This document shows positions 1 to 12,839 of a DNA stretch of 64,000 nucleotides, piece by piece. Below the pieces are notes generated by a model that saw only the letters and a program-made list of their open reading frames with translations, did not search any database and was not told the origin of the DNA. Origin of the DNA: Labia minor (taxonomy: Eukaryota; Arthropoda; Insecta; Dermaptera; Spongiphoridae); NCBI GenBank assembly GCA_963082975.1, contig OY720344.1, positions 32,480,033 through 32,544,032 on the forward strand, given 5' to 3'. The position numbers and the translations under genes are program-made. The stretch's first letter is position 1; the number at the start of each line of letters is the position of its first letter.

Positions 1-177
1 ATTAAAATTCGTTAAATTCGTAAACGCATCTTTACGATTTTGTTCGGCAATTTTTCCTAACTAAAATTTTTTGATATCAGTTTATAAATGTCATTTCTTT
101 TGAAAAGTTTATATATATGATTACTTTGAAGTGATATACCAATATTTTTTTAAATCATCGATTTTTCTTTTGAAAAG

Positions 178-457
178 CAGGGCCGGCGGAAAAAATATAA
201 ATATAAATTTTGAGAGCATTATACACGATTTTTCTAGTATGAAAGCTAGAAAAGTAAATATTATATAAATATGTTTACGAGTGCATACAAATATGTGTAA
301 AAAAATTTACTCTGTGTATTAATTAATATTGATTAAATAACTTAATAATTTATTTAGGTGTATTAATTTATAAAAACCACTATTTGATTGACTTATAATA
401 AAAAGGGCGGCAAACTGGAGATCGCCCCGGGCGGCAAAAGTTCTAGGTACGCCACTG
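178..457. mobile_element. degenerate hAT-like non-autonomous element
   Basis: The left end reads CAGGGCCGGCGG. The right part contains GGGCGGCAAA and ends TAGGTACGCCACTG. The ends are an imperfect inverted pair starting CAG and ending CTG, and the GC-rich terminal wording is typical of hAT elements. The interior is AT-rich and has no open frame. The 8 bases flanking each end do not match, so a target duplication is not visible and the limits are tentative. It could be chance similarity or an old copy. Confidence 0.35.
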
Positions 458-1871
458 GTGTGATACGTTTTTAAAGTAATTAAACTTTAAAAATAAAAAA
501 ATGATATATTCGTTTTGGTCGTTATGGTCTTAATTTTATGGTAAGGAGGAGTCAATTTTTTCACACCTTTATTTATAGAAAAATATAATTTAAATCTCAC
601 CCCTTGTTCAATTCTATGCACGTCGCAAAAACCAATTAAAATTGATTAGATAAAGGTGGAGTTGGAAAATAAATTATGGCGTAAAGGAAATAGATATATA
701 TTTCTTTTATTATTATTTATAAACCGAATGCATATCTAAATATCTATTATTTTTTTTCAAATGACGATAAACTATGATAATAAGAGGATTGCTTCTATAT
801 CGTTTTCAACTCAGCTTCCGATATGATAATTAGAACGGTAATAAAATGAATCCAATGTTGGGATTCATTAAATATGCTGCTTGCAATTTCAATAAGACCA
901 TAAACTCCAGTATAATGATTAATTAATTTAGGTGGAAAAATAATTATTAATACTCAATTTATACATATATAATTTTATCAGTGTTTTATCACCCAATTAG
1001 GAATATTTTGCATATTTAAAATTATAGACTAATATAGATTGAGTATTAAAATTTTTAAAGTGGAATAAATTAAAATTCGCTGATGTGTTCACCATACCGC
1101 CTCCGTTGATCATATTTATTATTCTACTATAGAATTTTGAGATTATAAAAATGTTTTATTAAACATTTTATTGAATTTTTAGATTAATTAATTATTCATT
1201 TTTATTATTAAATATATTTTTAAATTGTTATAGCACTAGAATGAAAATTATGTCTCTTTATATATTATAAAATATGAATAACTAAATAATAACTCAAAAC
1301 CCTTTATGACCGATAAATTACGAGTGTTCTTAAATATGAATAACCAATAAAATGATTTAAAACTAATTTATAGATTATTCATTTATCTACATTTTTTAAA
1401 ATTTGAAATAGAAAAGATATTTTTTTATTCTATAAATAATATAACATGATAGTTTGAAAGAGAAATGTTATTAATGTTCATACTACATTAATATATTTTA
1501 AATTTGGAAGCATATTTGCAGATAGTCTCAAGTCTGGGGCTCTATCGACTCAAAGGTTAATTTTTCTGAGTTAACTTAAGCAATATGTAATTGTGGCATT
1601 GACGGTGTACGGTGATTGATGAAAATAAATTGATTTATTAATGGTTCATTTATTTAAATAAAAAAATATAATTGTATAGTGGTGAAGGTAAAAACAAATT
1701 CTTAATTGAGTATTTCAAAGCGAGCTTGCGTTTATTTCTCATGCTACACGTTGCTTAATGTTCCCTGAGTGGAATTGTACTTTTATTTTGCTAGAGGTAA
1801 GTAAGACCCCTTGGGGCAGCATGCATGGAGTACGCTATCAACTCGGGTCTGGTAACCCAGTTTTATATTTA
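458..1871. other. AT-rich stretch, no gene recognised
   Basis: No open frame of note and no recognisable repeat ends. Around 1735-1860 the base composition rises and the string AGGTAAGTAAG (about 1794) fits a splice-donor consensus, but no flanking coding frame supports an exon. Confidence 0.5.
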
Positions 1872-2830
1872 TACTAGCTGCTCAGAGCGCCTTCGGCGCT
1901 CTTCACACCTAGACGGGGGCTCCGCCCCCTGTACCCCCGAGTTGTACATAGTATTTGGTGGTTGAAAGTATTAAAAGGTTTTCATCCATTTTGTTTCAAT
2001 CAGTATATTACATATAACATTAATTTCTTTTTGTGTTCTTATTTAAAAAATATATTTTAATTTAATCACTATATTAATTATATATATTATTATTGTATAT
2101 GATATATCTATCTACCTATGTGGCTCAAAGATACTCTAAAGTTCTTAGCCGCAACAACCACATTTCTCCAAGTGTCCCTATCCTGAGCCCTTATTCCATC
2201 TCTCTTACGTCCCTTCCTACGCGTCATTGGTTTTCCAAGCGGACGTTTTCCAATCGGTCTTCCCACCAATATCTTTTTCCTCTCCCATTCTTACCACGTG
2301 CCCTGCCTATCGCAGCTTTTTCCCTTTTATAACCCAACTATTTCTGAAGATGCAGAGAGGCCATGCAATTTCTTGTTATACAGTCTCCCTCATACCCGGT
2401 GACCTCATCTTTCTTTGGCCAATAAATGCAGGGAAGAATCCTATTCTCAAATACTCTGAATCTACTCTCATCTCCAAGGGTCATAGACCATGCCTCCCAC
2501 CCATATAATGCAACAGGCAAAATAATCTTTTTATATATTCCCTTTGATAATAATTTTGAAGAGATAAGCCTCTTTATTGCAGATAACAGGCGTTTCCCGA
2601 TTGCAACCCCGATTTAAATTCTTCTCAAATATTATTATCCTTCGTGATTACATTCAATTTTTCTACATATTCAAATTCTACATTTTGTATCTTAAGATTT
2701 TGTATGTTAATACTCTTCCTCTTTGTTACTAAATATTTTTTCTTATCACTATTAATTTCAAACCTCCATTAAATTTTCCTCGCTATCTGTAATTGCAATT
2801 GCCGAATCTCCTATTATATTTAAGTCGTCT
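1872..2830 (-). pseudogene. RTE-like non-LTR retrotransposon, C-terminal RT remnant plus 3' extension (copy D1)
   Basis: Read on the minus strand, this is the last part of a non-LTR reverse transcriptase, broken by several frameshifts and stops. The segment at 2520-2338 carries the post-catalytic signature LYGWEAWSMTLGDESR followed by an ILPCIYWPKK block. This corresponds to the LYGSETWTL...R.FERKILR.IYGP region of RTE-like elements. Further 3' (about 2310-2110) comes GRPIGKRPLGKP and then RDTWRNVVAAKNFR, the usual C-terminal tail of such polymerases. After the stop there is a short ATAG-type repeat and then about 240 bp ending in two GC-rich hairpins. The copy lacks the N-terminal endonuclease and the catalytic palm. 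Compared with the copy at 12.9 kb it also lacks about 50 bp near 2765. Clade placement as RTE-like is inference from motifs. Confidence 0.8.
1884..1929 (-). repeat. paired GC-rich hairpins at the 3' end of RTE-like copy D1
   Basis: Two perfect stem-loops lie 12 bp apart. The first is AGAGCGCC-TTC-GGCGCTCT (1884-1902). The second is GGGGGC-TCC-GCCCCC (1915-1929). They stand out sharply in an AT-rich setting and recur at the same relative place in the copies at 13.48, 37.27 and 44.63 kb. All four copies end shortly after, at about GCTAGT or its equivalent. A role in RNA 3'-end recognition by the reverse transcriptase is inference. Confidence 0.85.
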
Positions 2831-4426
2831 GAGTAACCTAATATTTTACAATTGATTTCCGCATCTTATTCTTTCTTTACTACCTTCAAGAGAAATTTGA
2901 AGATTGAAAATTTGAAAAAGTTTATCCGGATCTATTGAGTTATGCGTATGTTTTACTAAAGTCTACAAATAATTAGTGAACAGAAATATTGAATTCGCGG
3001 TTTTGTTCCTAATATCTGTCATAATGAAAATATCTTAATTAATGTTGGTCGATTTGGCCTGAACCCGCAATGATATCTCCTAATATTTCCTCCGCCTATA
3101 GTTTATAAGTATTGTATATGTTATAATAGAGTATAATATTTCTTGATCATTACATTTTGGTATTTTATTTTCATTGCTAGATTATTATTGAATATTTTTA
3201 ATTATAATGAAACTTGAGAAAATGCAAAAATAGAGACTTGAGACAATTTATAAAAATTAACGGTATAAAACTATAGATAAATGACCAATATATACATTCA
3301 TTAATAGTATTAATTTAAATTAATTGATTTATTTGTTTTTTTTATTATTAAGTTCATTTATTAATTTTTTTAGATCATAGTTATTTTCCTTAAAAGAAAC
3401 TTAAATTCTGTGGTGCTAGGGGATTTGAAAATTATTCGTCGAAATATGAAGATTTCGCTTACAGTTTCTGTCATGTCCGACCTCCATCCAACAGTTATTT
3501 TCTGTTAAGTTTTTTGCTTCTCTTAATCATGTGATCTATATATTTAATTTTTTTTGATTCATTATAATAAAATTTAAACAAATAAAAATTTTTACTTTGT
3601 TAATTTATATAAATTTCAATATAAACTGATTGTGAGTGATACGCTTAGCCAATACTCTGAATATTTTGTGTACAAAAATATTGAATGTTCTTAGCGAGAT
3701 TTGATATAATGTTGTACGATTTGTCCTAAATCTGAATTACAAGAAAATTATAAATTGCCTCCTCTTCCAGCCCAATTCATTTACCCACCCATGTTGCATA
3801 TGGCATCTAAATTTCTTAAAACTCCGTTTTTTTAATTTAAAATAGAAGGAGAGAAAGAGTTTTAAATTATATTCGAATAGTCTATATATTCTATATATCA
3901 GTATTTTTTTTCTGAATTTAATAGCAAGTTGATTTTAAAAATTTTCCATTCTTAATGCATATGATTGATTACATGTGTTAAAATTTAAAAAAATTCAAAT
4001 ATTCTAATTTTTATATTTATATACAATTTAATATTATTTTTTATTAATATCATATCAAAAAAAAGAGAATTTATTAAAATTAAAAATAAAAAAAGAAGCC
4101 TATTAATAAAAAATTGAATGGTGATTTAAATATTTTATTAAATTAATTAAAATGAGACCTTTTAGAATAAATTATTTAATTGAAATGATATTTAAATATA
4201 AGAATTTAAAAAAATATTATATTCTTTGTTTGGCAATTGTTATTTAATTATGTGCAACATGATTCGACTTGCACAGAGCATCGTTATTTTTTATTAATAT
4301 CACATAATAAAAATGAATCTTTTAAACATAATAAATAAAAAAGACATTTTAATAAATTTAAAAAATATACCTAATTTAAAAATGTCAAAAATTTAAAACA
4401 ACTTTATATCATCATATTTTAATTTT

Positions 4427-4465
<39 letters not shown>

Positions 4466-4769
4466 ATTAATAATAGAGTAATTAAATTAAAATAAAAAAC
4501 AAAGATAATATAATTCAGTCATTTTAATTCAGGTTAAATAATATTTTTTTTTATTATTCAATGATAAAATTTATATATTATTATATATATATTATAGAAA
4601 AGAAGAAATATTCAATTAAATAAAAAATAATTTAAGATAAAAATATGATCTAATAAATATTTTAATTAAATTGAGAACTTTTAGAATAAATTATTTAATT
4701 GAATTGATATTTGTATATTAGAATTTAAAATAAAAAGGGAAATATTATAATAATTCTTCGATTGGGAAT
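2831..4769. other. AT-rich stretch with an (AT)n run, no gene recognised
   Basis: No open frame or transposon ends recognised. It includes a pure (TA)n microsatellite at about 4431-4461. Codon-like organisation is absent. Confidence 0.5.
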
Positions 4770-5008
4770 CTCTATGATAATTCATTGTTTGAAATGATTC
4801 CGCTAGGCTGGCAGTGAGCCGCGAGAGGCTCTTGAATGAACAACACGGAGAATTATATAAACTTTAAAAAATTAATTTCTGCGGTTATTGATAAGATATT
4901 AATAAAATTTATAGCCTATGTTACTCTAGAGGTATATAAGAATATTGTGATGTAATTTCAAAGAAATCGGTTCAGCCAATTCTGAGTCTATAAAATAGTA
5001 ATTTTCCG

Positions 5009-5071
<63 letters not shown>

Positions 5072-5190
5072 GTGAAAAATTCTAAAGTCACTTTTGGATT
5101 CTAGAGGTCATGAAACGCGAAGATATGCAAAAATTTTTAAATTCTGAGCAATGTGCAGACAAAAACCTTTTTTTATATATATAGATTATC
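4770..5190. mobile_element. Helentron-like non-autonomous repeat with (GACA)n tract
   Basis: A small hairpin GAGCC-GCGAGA-GGCTC (4816-4831) is followed by a core reading AATTTCAAAGAAATCGGTTC (from about 4954). Next comes a (GACA)n microsatellite of about 15 units (5010-5072). The order of core then GACR repeat matches the five larger elements at 7.0, 17.7, 46.1, 47.6 and 51.8 kb, although the rest of the sequence differs. This arrangement resembles the (GTCY)n-bearing DINE-1/mini-me class, regarded as Helentron-derived non-autonomous elements. Boundaries are approximate. Confidence 0.5.
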
Positions 5191-5307
5191 ATAATTTCTC
5201 TGTTTCTCTCTATATATAAAAGAATATGTTTGTTTTCCTGATTGCCATACTTTTCCGATCAAAGTTGGTACATAAGTGTATCTCATGATCACGAAGCCCG
5301 AATGCTA

Positions 5308-5532
5308 CGAGGGGAGATCAATAAGTCCATGACTTTATGAATTTCTTATCTACTAAATGAAATGGCAACACTGCTCTTGTCAGTAGGAAACTATCAGCTG
5401 ACTCCTATCGAATTTTGAACCAGCTGGGTCTTTTAGTTTTTGTTTGACATCTATCATTAGCAGAATACCTGGTGATTTGAGAAGAAAATGGAAAAAAATG
5501 AATTTCCATGAAAATGTATTGACATGCCCTCG
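5308..5532 (+). mobile_element. mariner internal-deletion derivative (225 bp)
   Basis: The left end begins CGAGGGGAGATCAATAAGTC and the right end finishes TATTGACATGCCCTCG, giving an inverted pair. TA dinucleotides at 5306-5307 and 5533-5534 are the expected target duplication. The interior keeps the first part of the transposase leader (a start codon near 5488), but the rest of the gene is gone. It is the same family as the copies at 7.8, 29.4 and 32.9 kb. Confidence 0.8.
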
Positions 5533-5534
5533 TA

Positions 5535-7010
5535 CTTTCAGTTTCGTACGACTCTTCCTTTTTTCATTAAATAATTCTATATTCTAAGCACTTTTATTAA
5601 AAAATTGGTATCATTATACTTATTAAATTAAATTAAAAAATAAAAAACAAAACAAAAATAAAAGAAATGAAAGGGAGCTACAGTTACAGATTTTCAACAA
5701 AATATTATTTATCACCCCCGGGGGATAGAGAAGGCAGAGGTTCATCCAGGTGCAAAGTGTGCCGATGACGGGCTCAGCAGCTAGAAACTAATAATTTAGG
5801 AAAGGAATTTAAGATTGAATTTGAAGAATACAATTATGATAATAGTATTCATTTGAATAATTTCTTTTCTCATTCACTACAATAGAATCTTAAAACTTGA
5901 AGAAATACAAAATTCTCATTGTCAATTTTTGATCATAAAATTAATATTTTCCTTATCACTCCAAAAGCACTGCTCGGAAAATAAAAATTTAATTAAATTT
6001 AACTTATTAGTTCAAGTTAATTAAAACTTATTAGATTTCTTTTTTTCATGTTATTCCAAAGAGGGGAAAAAATACAAGAGGAGGTTTTTCATTATTGTTT
6101 AAGCATGAATAAGAAATTAATAATTAAATGATATTGAACGAAAATAAATCTTTAAAGGAAGGAAAATTGCTCTTTTGAATAGGATGTGGGTTTCAAAGAA
6201 GGGGGATGGCATTCCTCGAAGAATCCCGGCCACCCCCACCGACCCGTGCCAACCCCTCTGCTTGTTCTTTTCTCCAACCCGATGATACAAGAGGCCTAAC
6301 GGTCGGTTGGTTGGTCCTAAAGCAAATGCCCGAATGCATTGCATTCACAATTGACCGATTGAAAGAAAGTAGAAAGAAAGAATTGCGGCTTGGCATAGAG
6401 CAGCTGGGACCCAACATTCATCGCAAACTCCCCTCCCTACCAACCCTCAATGGGTCGGCGGGGCACCCATTCACCCAGTCAGATACAAACAAACAATGTC
6501 TTTTTGTGTCTCTTTTTTTTTGTTTTCGTAATTAACCGTAGAGGATAGTTATGGAGAAAAACAGGGGAACGTAAACGAAAGGCGGTTATGGGGGAGCATT
6601 TGAATTCATATATACATATATCCAATCATAGAGGTATGATAACGATACAAAGGGTATTTTCCCATCTCTTGATAAACATTTGTCAAACATATGAAATAAA
6701 CATGGATGCATCTCTCACCTGTCATTATATTAAATCAGGGAGGTGTGAATGAAAATAGAATCCGTGATAAATCACTGAAAGACAATCAGAATTAGAAAAT
6801 GTCACAAGTCACATCCTACCGATTTACGTCTGGTTAACATAATATTTTGCATAATTTTATACACGATCATTGATTTAATTTATTCCGTCTGAACTGGGTA
6901 TTTCTATTTATAAATTTTGGGGATGGAATTGATTTTTGTTAGGATTTCAATTGAAAGAAATTAATTTTGAAAATAATATTAAAGTCTAGATCAAAGGTCC
7001 CCAATATTTT
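5535..7010. other. unique sequence with a GC-richer island, no gene recognised
   Basis: Mostly AT-rich. The part at about 6190-6560 is clearly GC-richer and is open on both strands: 109 codons on + from 6206 and 75 codons on - ending at 6117. The predicted peptides show no family motif I recognise, and overlapping frames open on both strands suggest composition rather than coding. An exon or a conserved regulatory element cannot be excluded. Confidence 0.4.
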
Positions 7011-7011
7011 T

Positions 7012-7675
7012 ACCGACCGACGATAGTAAGGGAGGTATTGTTTTCACACCAAATTTCACATGTGGAGATTTTTACATATCTCCACGAATCATGCATTTTC
7101 TTAACAGAAAAAAGTATTTTTAGCATGATGTCTGTCCGTCCGTCCGTCCGTCTGTCTGTCCGTCTGTCCGTCCGTCCGTCCGTATAGATGTGTACAGTCT
7201 GAACGGCTGAACGGATTTTGATGAAATTTGGTATATTTACTTAATGCATCATTGGGATGAATTGATCAACTTTTGGTGCAAATCCGGAAACCGGAAGTGG
7301 TAGTATTAGCGATCGACGATAGGAAGGGAAGGGTTATTTTCACACCAAATTTCACATGAGGAGATTTTATTACATATCACCCCACGAATGTATTGGTTTT
7401 GTTCTCGGGAAAAATCATCTTCATTATGTTTTTCTTAATTTAAAATTATATGACGTCACCCAGCCCTTCATGGCGTCACATGATAAGAAGTTATATGATC
7501 ACGGGCAACGCCAGCTACTTCAGCTATATAAAATAAAATTAAAAATATTTATGTTTTATCCATATCTGTTTGTTATTACATTAATAGATATATTAAAATT
7601 ATTTGAAATTGTTTCTGTAGCTGGAAATTAATTTATTTCAAACCGTCGGTCGGTTCGGACCTGACCACAGGTCAA
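7012..7675 (+). mobile_element. Helentron-like non-autonomous element, copy A1
   Basis: The element begins ACCGACCGACGATAGTAAGG and ends CGTCGGTCGGTTCGGACCTG followed by the rest of a terminal hairpin (GACCTG-ACCA-CAGGTC). The pair ACCGACCGACG / CGTCGGTCGGT is a subterminal inverted repeat. Inside are a (GTCY)n microsatellite (about 7131-7184) and a core GAACGGATTTTGATGAAATT (from about 7211). Insertion lies between T residues. Subterminal inverted repeats, a 3' hairpin, T-T insertion and a (GTCY)n tract are the diagnostic features of Helentron-associated INEs such as DINE-1. No Rep/helicase is encoded. Open frames within it are by-products of the repeat. Confidence 0.75.
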
Positions 7676-7783
7676 TTTATTATTATATAATATTCTTTTA
7701 CCATCGATTTTAGAAATTTTACATTAACAATTTCATTATTAATAATTTAAATATAATCATTTTTGAAGGATTATGATAATATA

Positions 7784-8272
7784 CGAGGTCATGTCAATAA
7801 GTCCATGACTTTTTGAATAAAACATAGGTTTTTGGATAAAAAAACTATTTTATTTTTCAACGTAGTTTCCTTTGAGCTCGAAACATTTCGTCCAACGTTT
7901 CTCCAATATTTTTATCTCTTCCAAAAATTAAGATTTGTGGAGAATATCAAAATAGATTTGTTAGATGATTTCATCGTTGGAGTCAAATCTCTTTCCGGCG
8001 AGCCATTTCTTCACACAAGTTTGAAAACAAGAAATAGTTACTCATAGCTAAATTCATGGATTTTCATGGAAATTTACCTTTTTTTCATTTTCTTCTCAAA
8101 TCACGAGTTAGTCTCCTATAAATGAATGTTAAAAACTAAAAGATCCAGTTGGTTCAAATTTCGACAGAAGTCAGCTGATAGATGCATGATAACAGGAGCA
8201 GTATTGCCATATCATTTAAGAGACGAGATATTCAAAAAGTCACGGTCTCATGGACTTAATAACCTGCCATCG
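7784..8272 (-). mobile_element. mariner deletion derivative with transposase C-terminus
   Basis: The ends are CGAGGTCATGTCAATAAGTC on the left and an inverted counterpart on the right, flanked by TA at 7782-7783 and 8273-8274. On the minus strand the segment about 8045-7840 encodes the mariner transposase C-terminus, with a frameshift or stop. It includes the conserved ending ELKGNYVEK just before the 3' end. The central catalytic part is deleted and the N-terminal start region remains near 8100. The right inverted repeat carries a short insertion (about 8 bp). It is non-functional. Confidence 0.85.
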
Positions 8273-8274
8273 TA

Positions 8275-11200
8275 TAATTTTTATAGAGTTTAATTAAAAT
8301 TATTTTAATATTTACAGACAATCCAAAATTTGGAATTTTTTTTTTCTCTAAAAGAAAGAAATCTTAATATAACACTTTTCAAGAAGGGTTTTGTTTTTTG
8401 GGAAACAAAGGTAATATCATTAAATATAAATATTTAATTCTAGATTAGATGTAATTTTAATCATCTTTATTCTCAAAAAAAAAAAAAAAAAAAAAAAATG
8501 GCAAAAATCTTTTCATAAATTTAATCCCTTAAATATATAATGAACAAAAAATTTTCTTATTGCGTGTCGATCAAAATTATTATTCTCTGTTGTTATTTTT
8601 TTTTTCTTTCAAATGTAAGAAAATTGAATATAATTAGAATCATTTAAGAAAAGAAACAAATTTCTCTTCATTTCCTTTTTTTCTTTTTGTTTTATCTCTT
8701 TTTCTTAATAAATAATATAATAAAATAAAAATCTCATGAAGAAATTATTTATTTATTTTTCATTTACAAAACAAAATGTATTGTTATTATATCTTGTTGT
8801 GATAGAAAGAATTAATTATAGATCTTGATAAATCTTGATTACAAGATGACAATTAAACTTTTCATCAATGGAACATAATAGAACATTTCAATGACAGACG
8901 AAAGATAAGATTTATCTATCTTACGATATTAATTATTATAAATTTTTGAAAAGGTGCTGAAATTCAAAATTTTCATTAACCATATTCAGTTACATGAATA
9001 TGTACCCATACAGGGACCATCACAGACATTCAATTTCTATTTAAATGGTTTTCCATTGACTCTGATGTAATTTCATTTATTGAATAAAAAGACGGAAGGA
9101 TTAAATTTTAAGATATAAACTGTGTAATTATGGTCCCACCTGTTCATTTTTAATGACAGTTTTTATCTTCCACCTTTCCCTATATTTAACTCAACTCCGC
9201 CCTACCAGAACCCTACCTAAATCGAATACTGCCAAGGGAATAATACCCTCCTGATTCTATTCATATTTTATATCACAATCACCATCATTTTCATAGGGAA
9301 AATGGAATACGAGGGAAATTACCCTCTTTCAATAGAGATTCCTTTTCAAAAAATAAATTAATAATAAATAATTTAAATAAAAATAATAAATAACTAAAAA
9401 AAAATGTATGCATTCATTTGCTCTATTCTTATTTTTTTCTGAACAGAAGCCTCGGGGTAAATAAATTGAAAAATGTATTCATTAATTGATAAAAACTTTT
9501 TACAAAATCAATTTTTTATTTTATTCTTTGATTACAAATCTTTAATTTAAATTTTCCCCTTTCTATTATATTTGATAGCATTATAAACCAGGTCCATCCA
9601 TTCTGTTACTTTTTTCATTTAATTCGAATAAATTTTCATTTTAAAAATTAATTTTCAATCTCATGTTTCATTATTTATTTATTTTTTTTTTCACTAAGTA
9701 ATATTTACTTTCATCATCATAATTTATTAAGTTTTAATACTTATCATATATAAATAAAATTGTGTAGGTGAAGATTAAATTTTGTATATAATAAAAATAA
9801 TAAAAAATATTTTAAAAGAAATCTCTATAGAAAAATAAAATCAATTTCTGTTTGTAAAATAATACATTTTTATATACAATAAAATTTGACAATATTTTAT
9901 TATTAATAATAATAATATTAATAATTATATATATATATATATATTTATATATTTTTCATAATTTAATTCTTAAGTGAAAAAAGTTTGACGATCTAACTTT
10001 GCGTGTTTATAATATTTTCAGTTAAAAAAATTACAAACTAGTATTCCAATTAAGTAGCAGTCCAATGATTTTAAATTATTTTTTAATAAATATATCCAAG
10101 AAACGAGTTTTTAAAGTAATATACACAATTTTATTTTTTTACAATAAAAAATTTATTTAATAATTATGGTGATCCTGGGAAACTCGACACTTATTATAGT
10201 AGGAAAAGGATCTTTGGATTGTATCCAGTAAATAATTAATTAATTGATTTGCTGAACAAAGAATGAATACAAGATAAATATTAATATAAAATATAAATAA
10301 AACATCAAATATGTCCAATGAAAAAAATAATGATTTCAAGAAGTTATTTTTATATAAGTATATTATCATTTTCAATATATGTTGTTTGTTTATATCATAG
10401 AATTCTATTATAATCCATTTAAAATTCTTAAATCGTAATTTTAGTATATGTAAGTTTATTTTTACTTTTATTTTTTTCTCTATGTGTTCAGTAAATAATA
10501 TATTTTTATTTATTTGTAATAGAATCCCAGTTTTAAATATTTTATTTTTCAAAATATAATTAAAATTATAAAGCTAATTTTTTAGATGAATTTAAATTGG
10601 TGCCTATTCTTTGATAAATAAGGAAATATACATGAACAAGAGAAACTATCGAATAGAATTGAATAGAAAAAGGAAGAAAAAGAAAGAGAGAGAAGCTGAA
10701 TGCATATAAAACGAAGGTAGAAAAGGACAAGTGACTGCGTGATGGATGGATAATGCAGCTGAAAGCTCAATGTTGGCGTGATTGTCTGCGGATTCGAAGC
10801 TGAATGAGTGAAATTTGAGTGGGCCGTGGAGACCTTGCCGCGTCCCCCTTTCCCACCTCTCTCTCCCCCTCCCCACTTCTTCCATTAATCCACCTTAAGA
10901 GGAACACAAATCTAGTAACCTCTTTTGAATTGTTATATAATTCAAAATAAACCTAACTTTCAAATAAAATACAAATTTTAAAGATAACCTTTTTCATTTT
11001 GACAATCCCTCTCTACTCTTTACCTTTTATAATTTATAAATTATAACATATTATTTGTTATTTTAAAATAAATTATTTCCAAATGAAATATTTATTTATA
11101 AGAAAAATAAAGTTACACTAATAAATACTGTATAGATGATATATAAAAATTAATAAAATTATTTTTTTAGAATTTTGAATTTTATTATTGTTTTCTTCTA

Positions 11201-11419
11201 TTTTTGTGTCTAATTTATATTTAGGGTTAATAGATATATTTTTTTTTTTTGAAAATCAAGAAATTCTTTAAAACTAATACATAATAATATCAAAATTTAG
11301 TAATATATTATATTCATTATTTGATTGAGATCTTTATAAATAAATATGAATGCTCTCATTTTAAATTTTAACTAATATAAATATTTTTTATAAATTTAAA
11401 ATAAAAATTTTATTATATC
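8275..11419. other. AT-rich stretch, no gene recognised
   Basis: Contains a poly(A) run (about 8477-8498), an (AT)n run near 9926-9944 and two GC-richer unique patches at about 8990-9310 and 10690-10890. A 131-codon minus-strand frame (10552-10157) is built of low-complexity Ile/Leu/Lys/Asn codons typical of AT-rich noncoding DNA. No domain is recognisable. Confidence 0.5.
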
Positions 11420-11424
11420 TTATC

Positions 11425-11765
11425 TTCTTATACGAGTAAAAATTGTTTGTTTGTTTGTTTCATTGTTCTCAAAAACCGCTCTAACGATTTTTTTGAAATT
11501 CACAACAGAGATAGTATTTATAAAGAAAAATTGAGTTTTATTGACCACATCTCTGGAAAACTACATCTTTATTAGTTTTCTTCTTCTAAATTTAAATGTA
11601 TATATGTGACGTCACAACCACCGCCTGTGAGATATATACATATCTATTCTTAAAATAAAATTAAAAATATTTATATTATATTCATATATTTGATTTTTTT
11701 TTATTTCATTAATAGTTTTACATTTAAATTATTTGAAATTGTTTCACACAACGTTTAAAAGAAGA
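11425..11765 (+). repeat. diverged Helentron-like repeat with (GTTT)n
   Basis: A (GTTT)n run (about 11446-11460) is followed by AACCGCTCTAACGATTTTTT and GAAATTCACAAC, a version of the core seen next to microsatellites in the other families. Its downstream half (about 11650-11750) aligns with 7527-7620 of copy A1 (the shared wording AAAATAAAATTAAAAATATT and AAATTATTTGAAATTGTTTC). It is therefore a distant relative of the A family without its terminal hairpin. Limits are approximate. Confidence 0.5.
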
Positions 11766-12398
11766 TTTATCTTTATATTCGATTCGATATATAGAGGAGA
11801 ATTAAATGACGTTATCAATTTATTATACTCCGGTAAATATTATAAAATATTATATACTAAATATTCAATTAGTATATATTAGATATTTAATCAGTAAATT
11901 AATTATATATATTATTATTGTAAATGTTATATCTATCTACATTATATAATGTGTCCCTTCATACATTTTGAATTCACCCATAATATATCTTAAATTCTTA
12001 TATACTTACTTGAAAAAAATTTAAAAAGTTTTAAAAGTTTTTTTTTAATATTTTATGAATTCAAATCGTTTTCGTGTATTATAAATAAAAACAAATATAT
12101 AGATATTCTTTGGATGACAAATTCCAATTTATATGATCTTAATATATTTTTATAAAAAGGCCAATTATATATATATGCAATTACAACTGTAGTGTCAAAC
12201 ACTGATTTTGAATTTGGCGACATATAAGATCATTGACTGGGCCGCTACCCAAGGAGTGAAAATAGTGTCGAATAGAAATAGACGATATTACTTGGATTAA
12301 TCTTATTATATAAAATTGTTTGTTTTATAACCACTTGGGGCGCTAAAAAAACTATAGAAAAAATATATATGAACCTATATATTATATATTTATGTATT

Positions 12399-12612
12399 AT
12401 TGAGGAGCACAAGTTCATTCATTTTAATCAGATTGATGCAAATGTGTAACATTTAATAATTGTAATAAATAATTAAAGAATTGTATATCAATATTTTTCA
12501 AAGGGTAGAGCGAATGCTCGGTGTCCCAGGTATTAATATTACCAGCCAAATCCAATAATAATGAATCATTTTTTTAACTTAAGTACCGAGCAAGGCTCAG
12601 GGTCCCGGTATA
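12399..12612 (+). mobile_element. small inverted-repeat element, family E copy 1
   Basis: It aligns over about 215 bp with 24951-25167; most positions are identical, including the block TTAATAATTGTAATAAATAA. The ends are an imperfect inverted pair (GGACCCC near the left of copy 2, GGGGTCC near the right). Near the right side there are two short GC-rich hairpins in copy 2, only partly preserved here. No coding capacity. Likely a MITE of unassigned superfamily. Confidence 0.6.
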
Positions 12613-12653
12613 TATTATAAAAGTGCAATGTGGGTATGTTTTGTGGAGGTAAA

Positions 12654-12706
12654 GGTTCTAAGGAAACAAACATACTATCAACAAAGCTCAGGGCCAGACA
12701 CTCAAG
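12654..12706 (+). repeat. 53-bp direct repeat, first unit
   Basis: The 53 bases starting GGTTCTAAGGAAACAAACAT are repeated exactly at 12915-12967. The second unit lies inside the RTE-like reverse transcriptase remnant. This first unit lies about 260 bp upstream in sequence that is not recognisably part of the same frame. The exact identity implies a recent local duplication or conversion. Confidence 0.85.
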
Positions 12707-12839
12707 TGCTGCGGAGTTCATTTGCAATCCCCATGTTTTTCCCACAGCCAATTATATGTTGCATGTTGTGAGTATGTGTGATTACACAAATTGGGAAAAA
12801 ATCACTCGAAATGCAATTAAACAAAAAAATTGAAAAGTT

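Noticed and set aside
1794-1804. AGGTAAGTAAG as a splice donor of a host exon
   Set aside because: A single consensus match without an open frame upstream or a paired acceptor is expected by chance.
1884-1929. GC-rich hairpins as a rho-independent terminator
   Set aside because: The genome is eukaryotic and the hairpins recur at the end of a retrotransposon family, so a bacterial terminator reading does not apply.
5010-5072. Regular (GACA)n array that could be mistaken for a CRISPR-like or satellite array
   Set aside because: It has a four-base unit with no spacers. It is a simple microsatellite in a eukaryotic repeat.
6206-6535. 109-codon open frame as a possible host gene
   Set aside because: No recognisable motif. 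The opposite strand is also open over the same island, and no splice or start context supports it.
7356-7631. 91-codon frame as a gene
   Set aside because: It lies wholly inside Helentron-like copy A1, and the other four copies do not keep it open.
10157-10552. 131-codon minus-strand frame
   Set aside because: Its composition (Ile, Leu, Lys, Asn, Tyr, Phe) is that of random AT-rich DNA. No domain or codon bias was seen.
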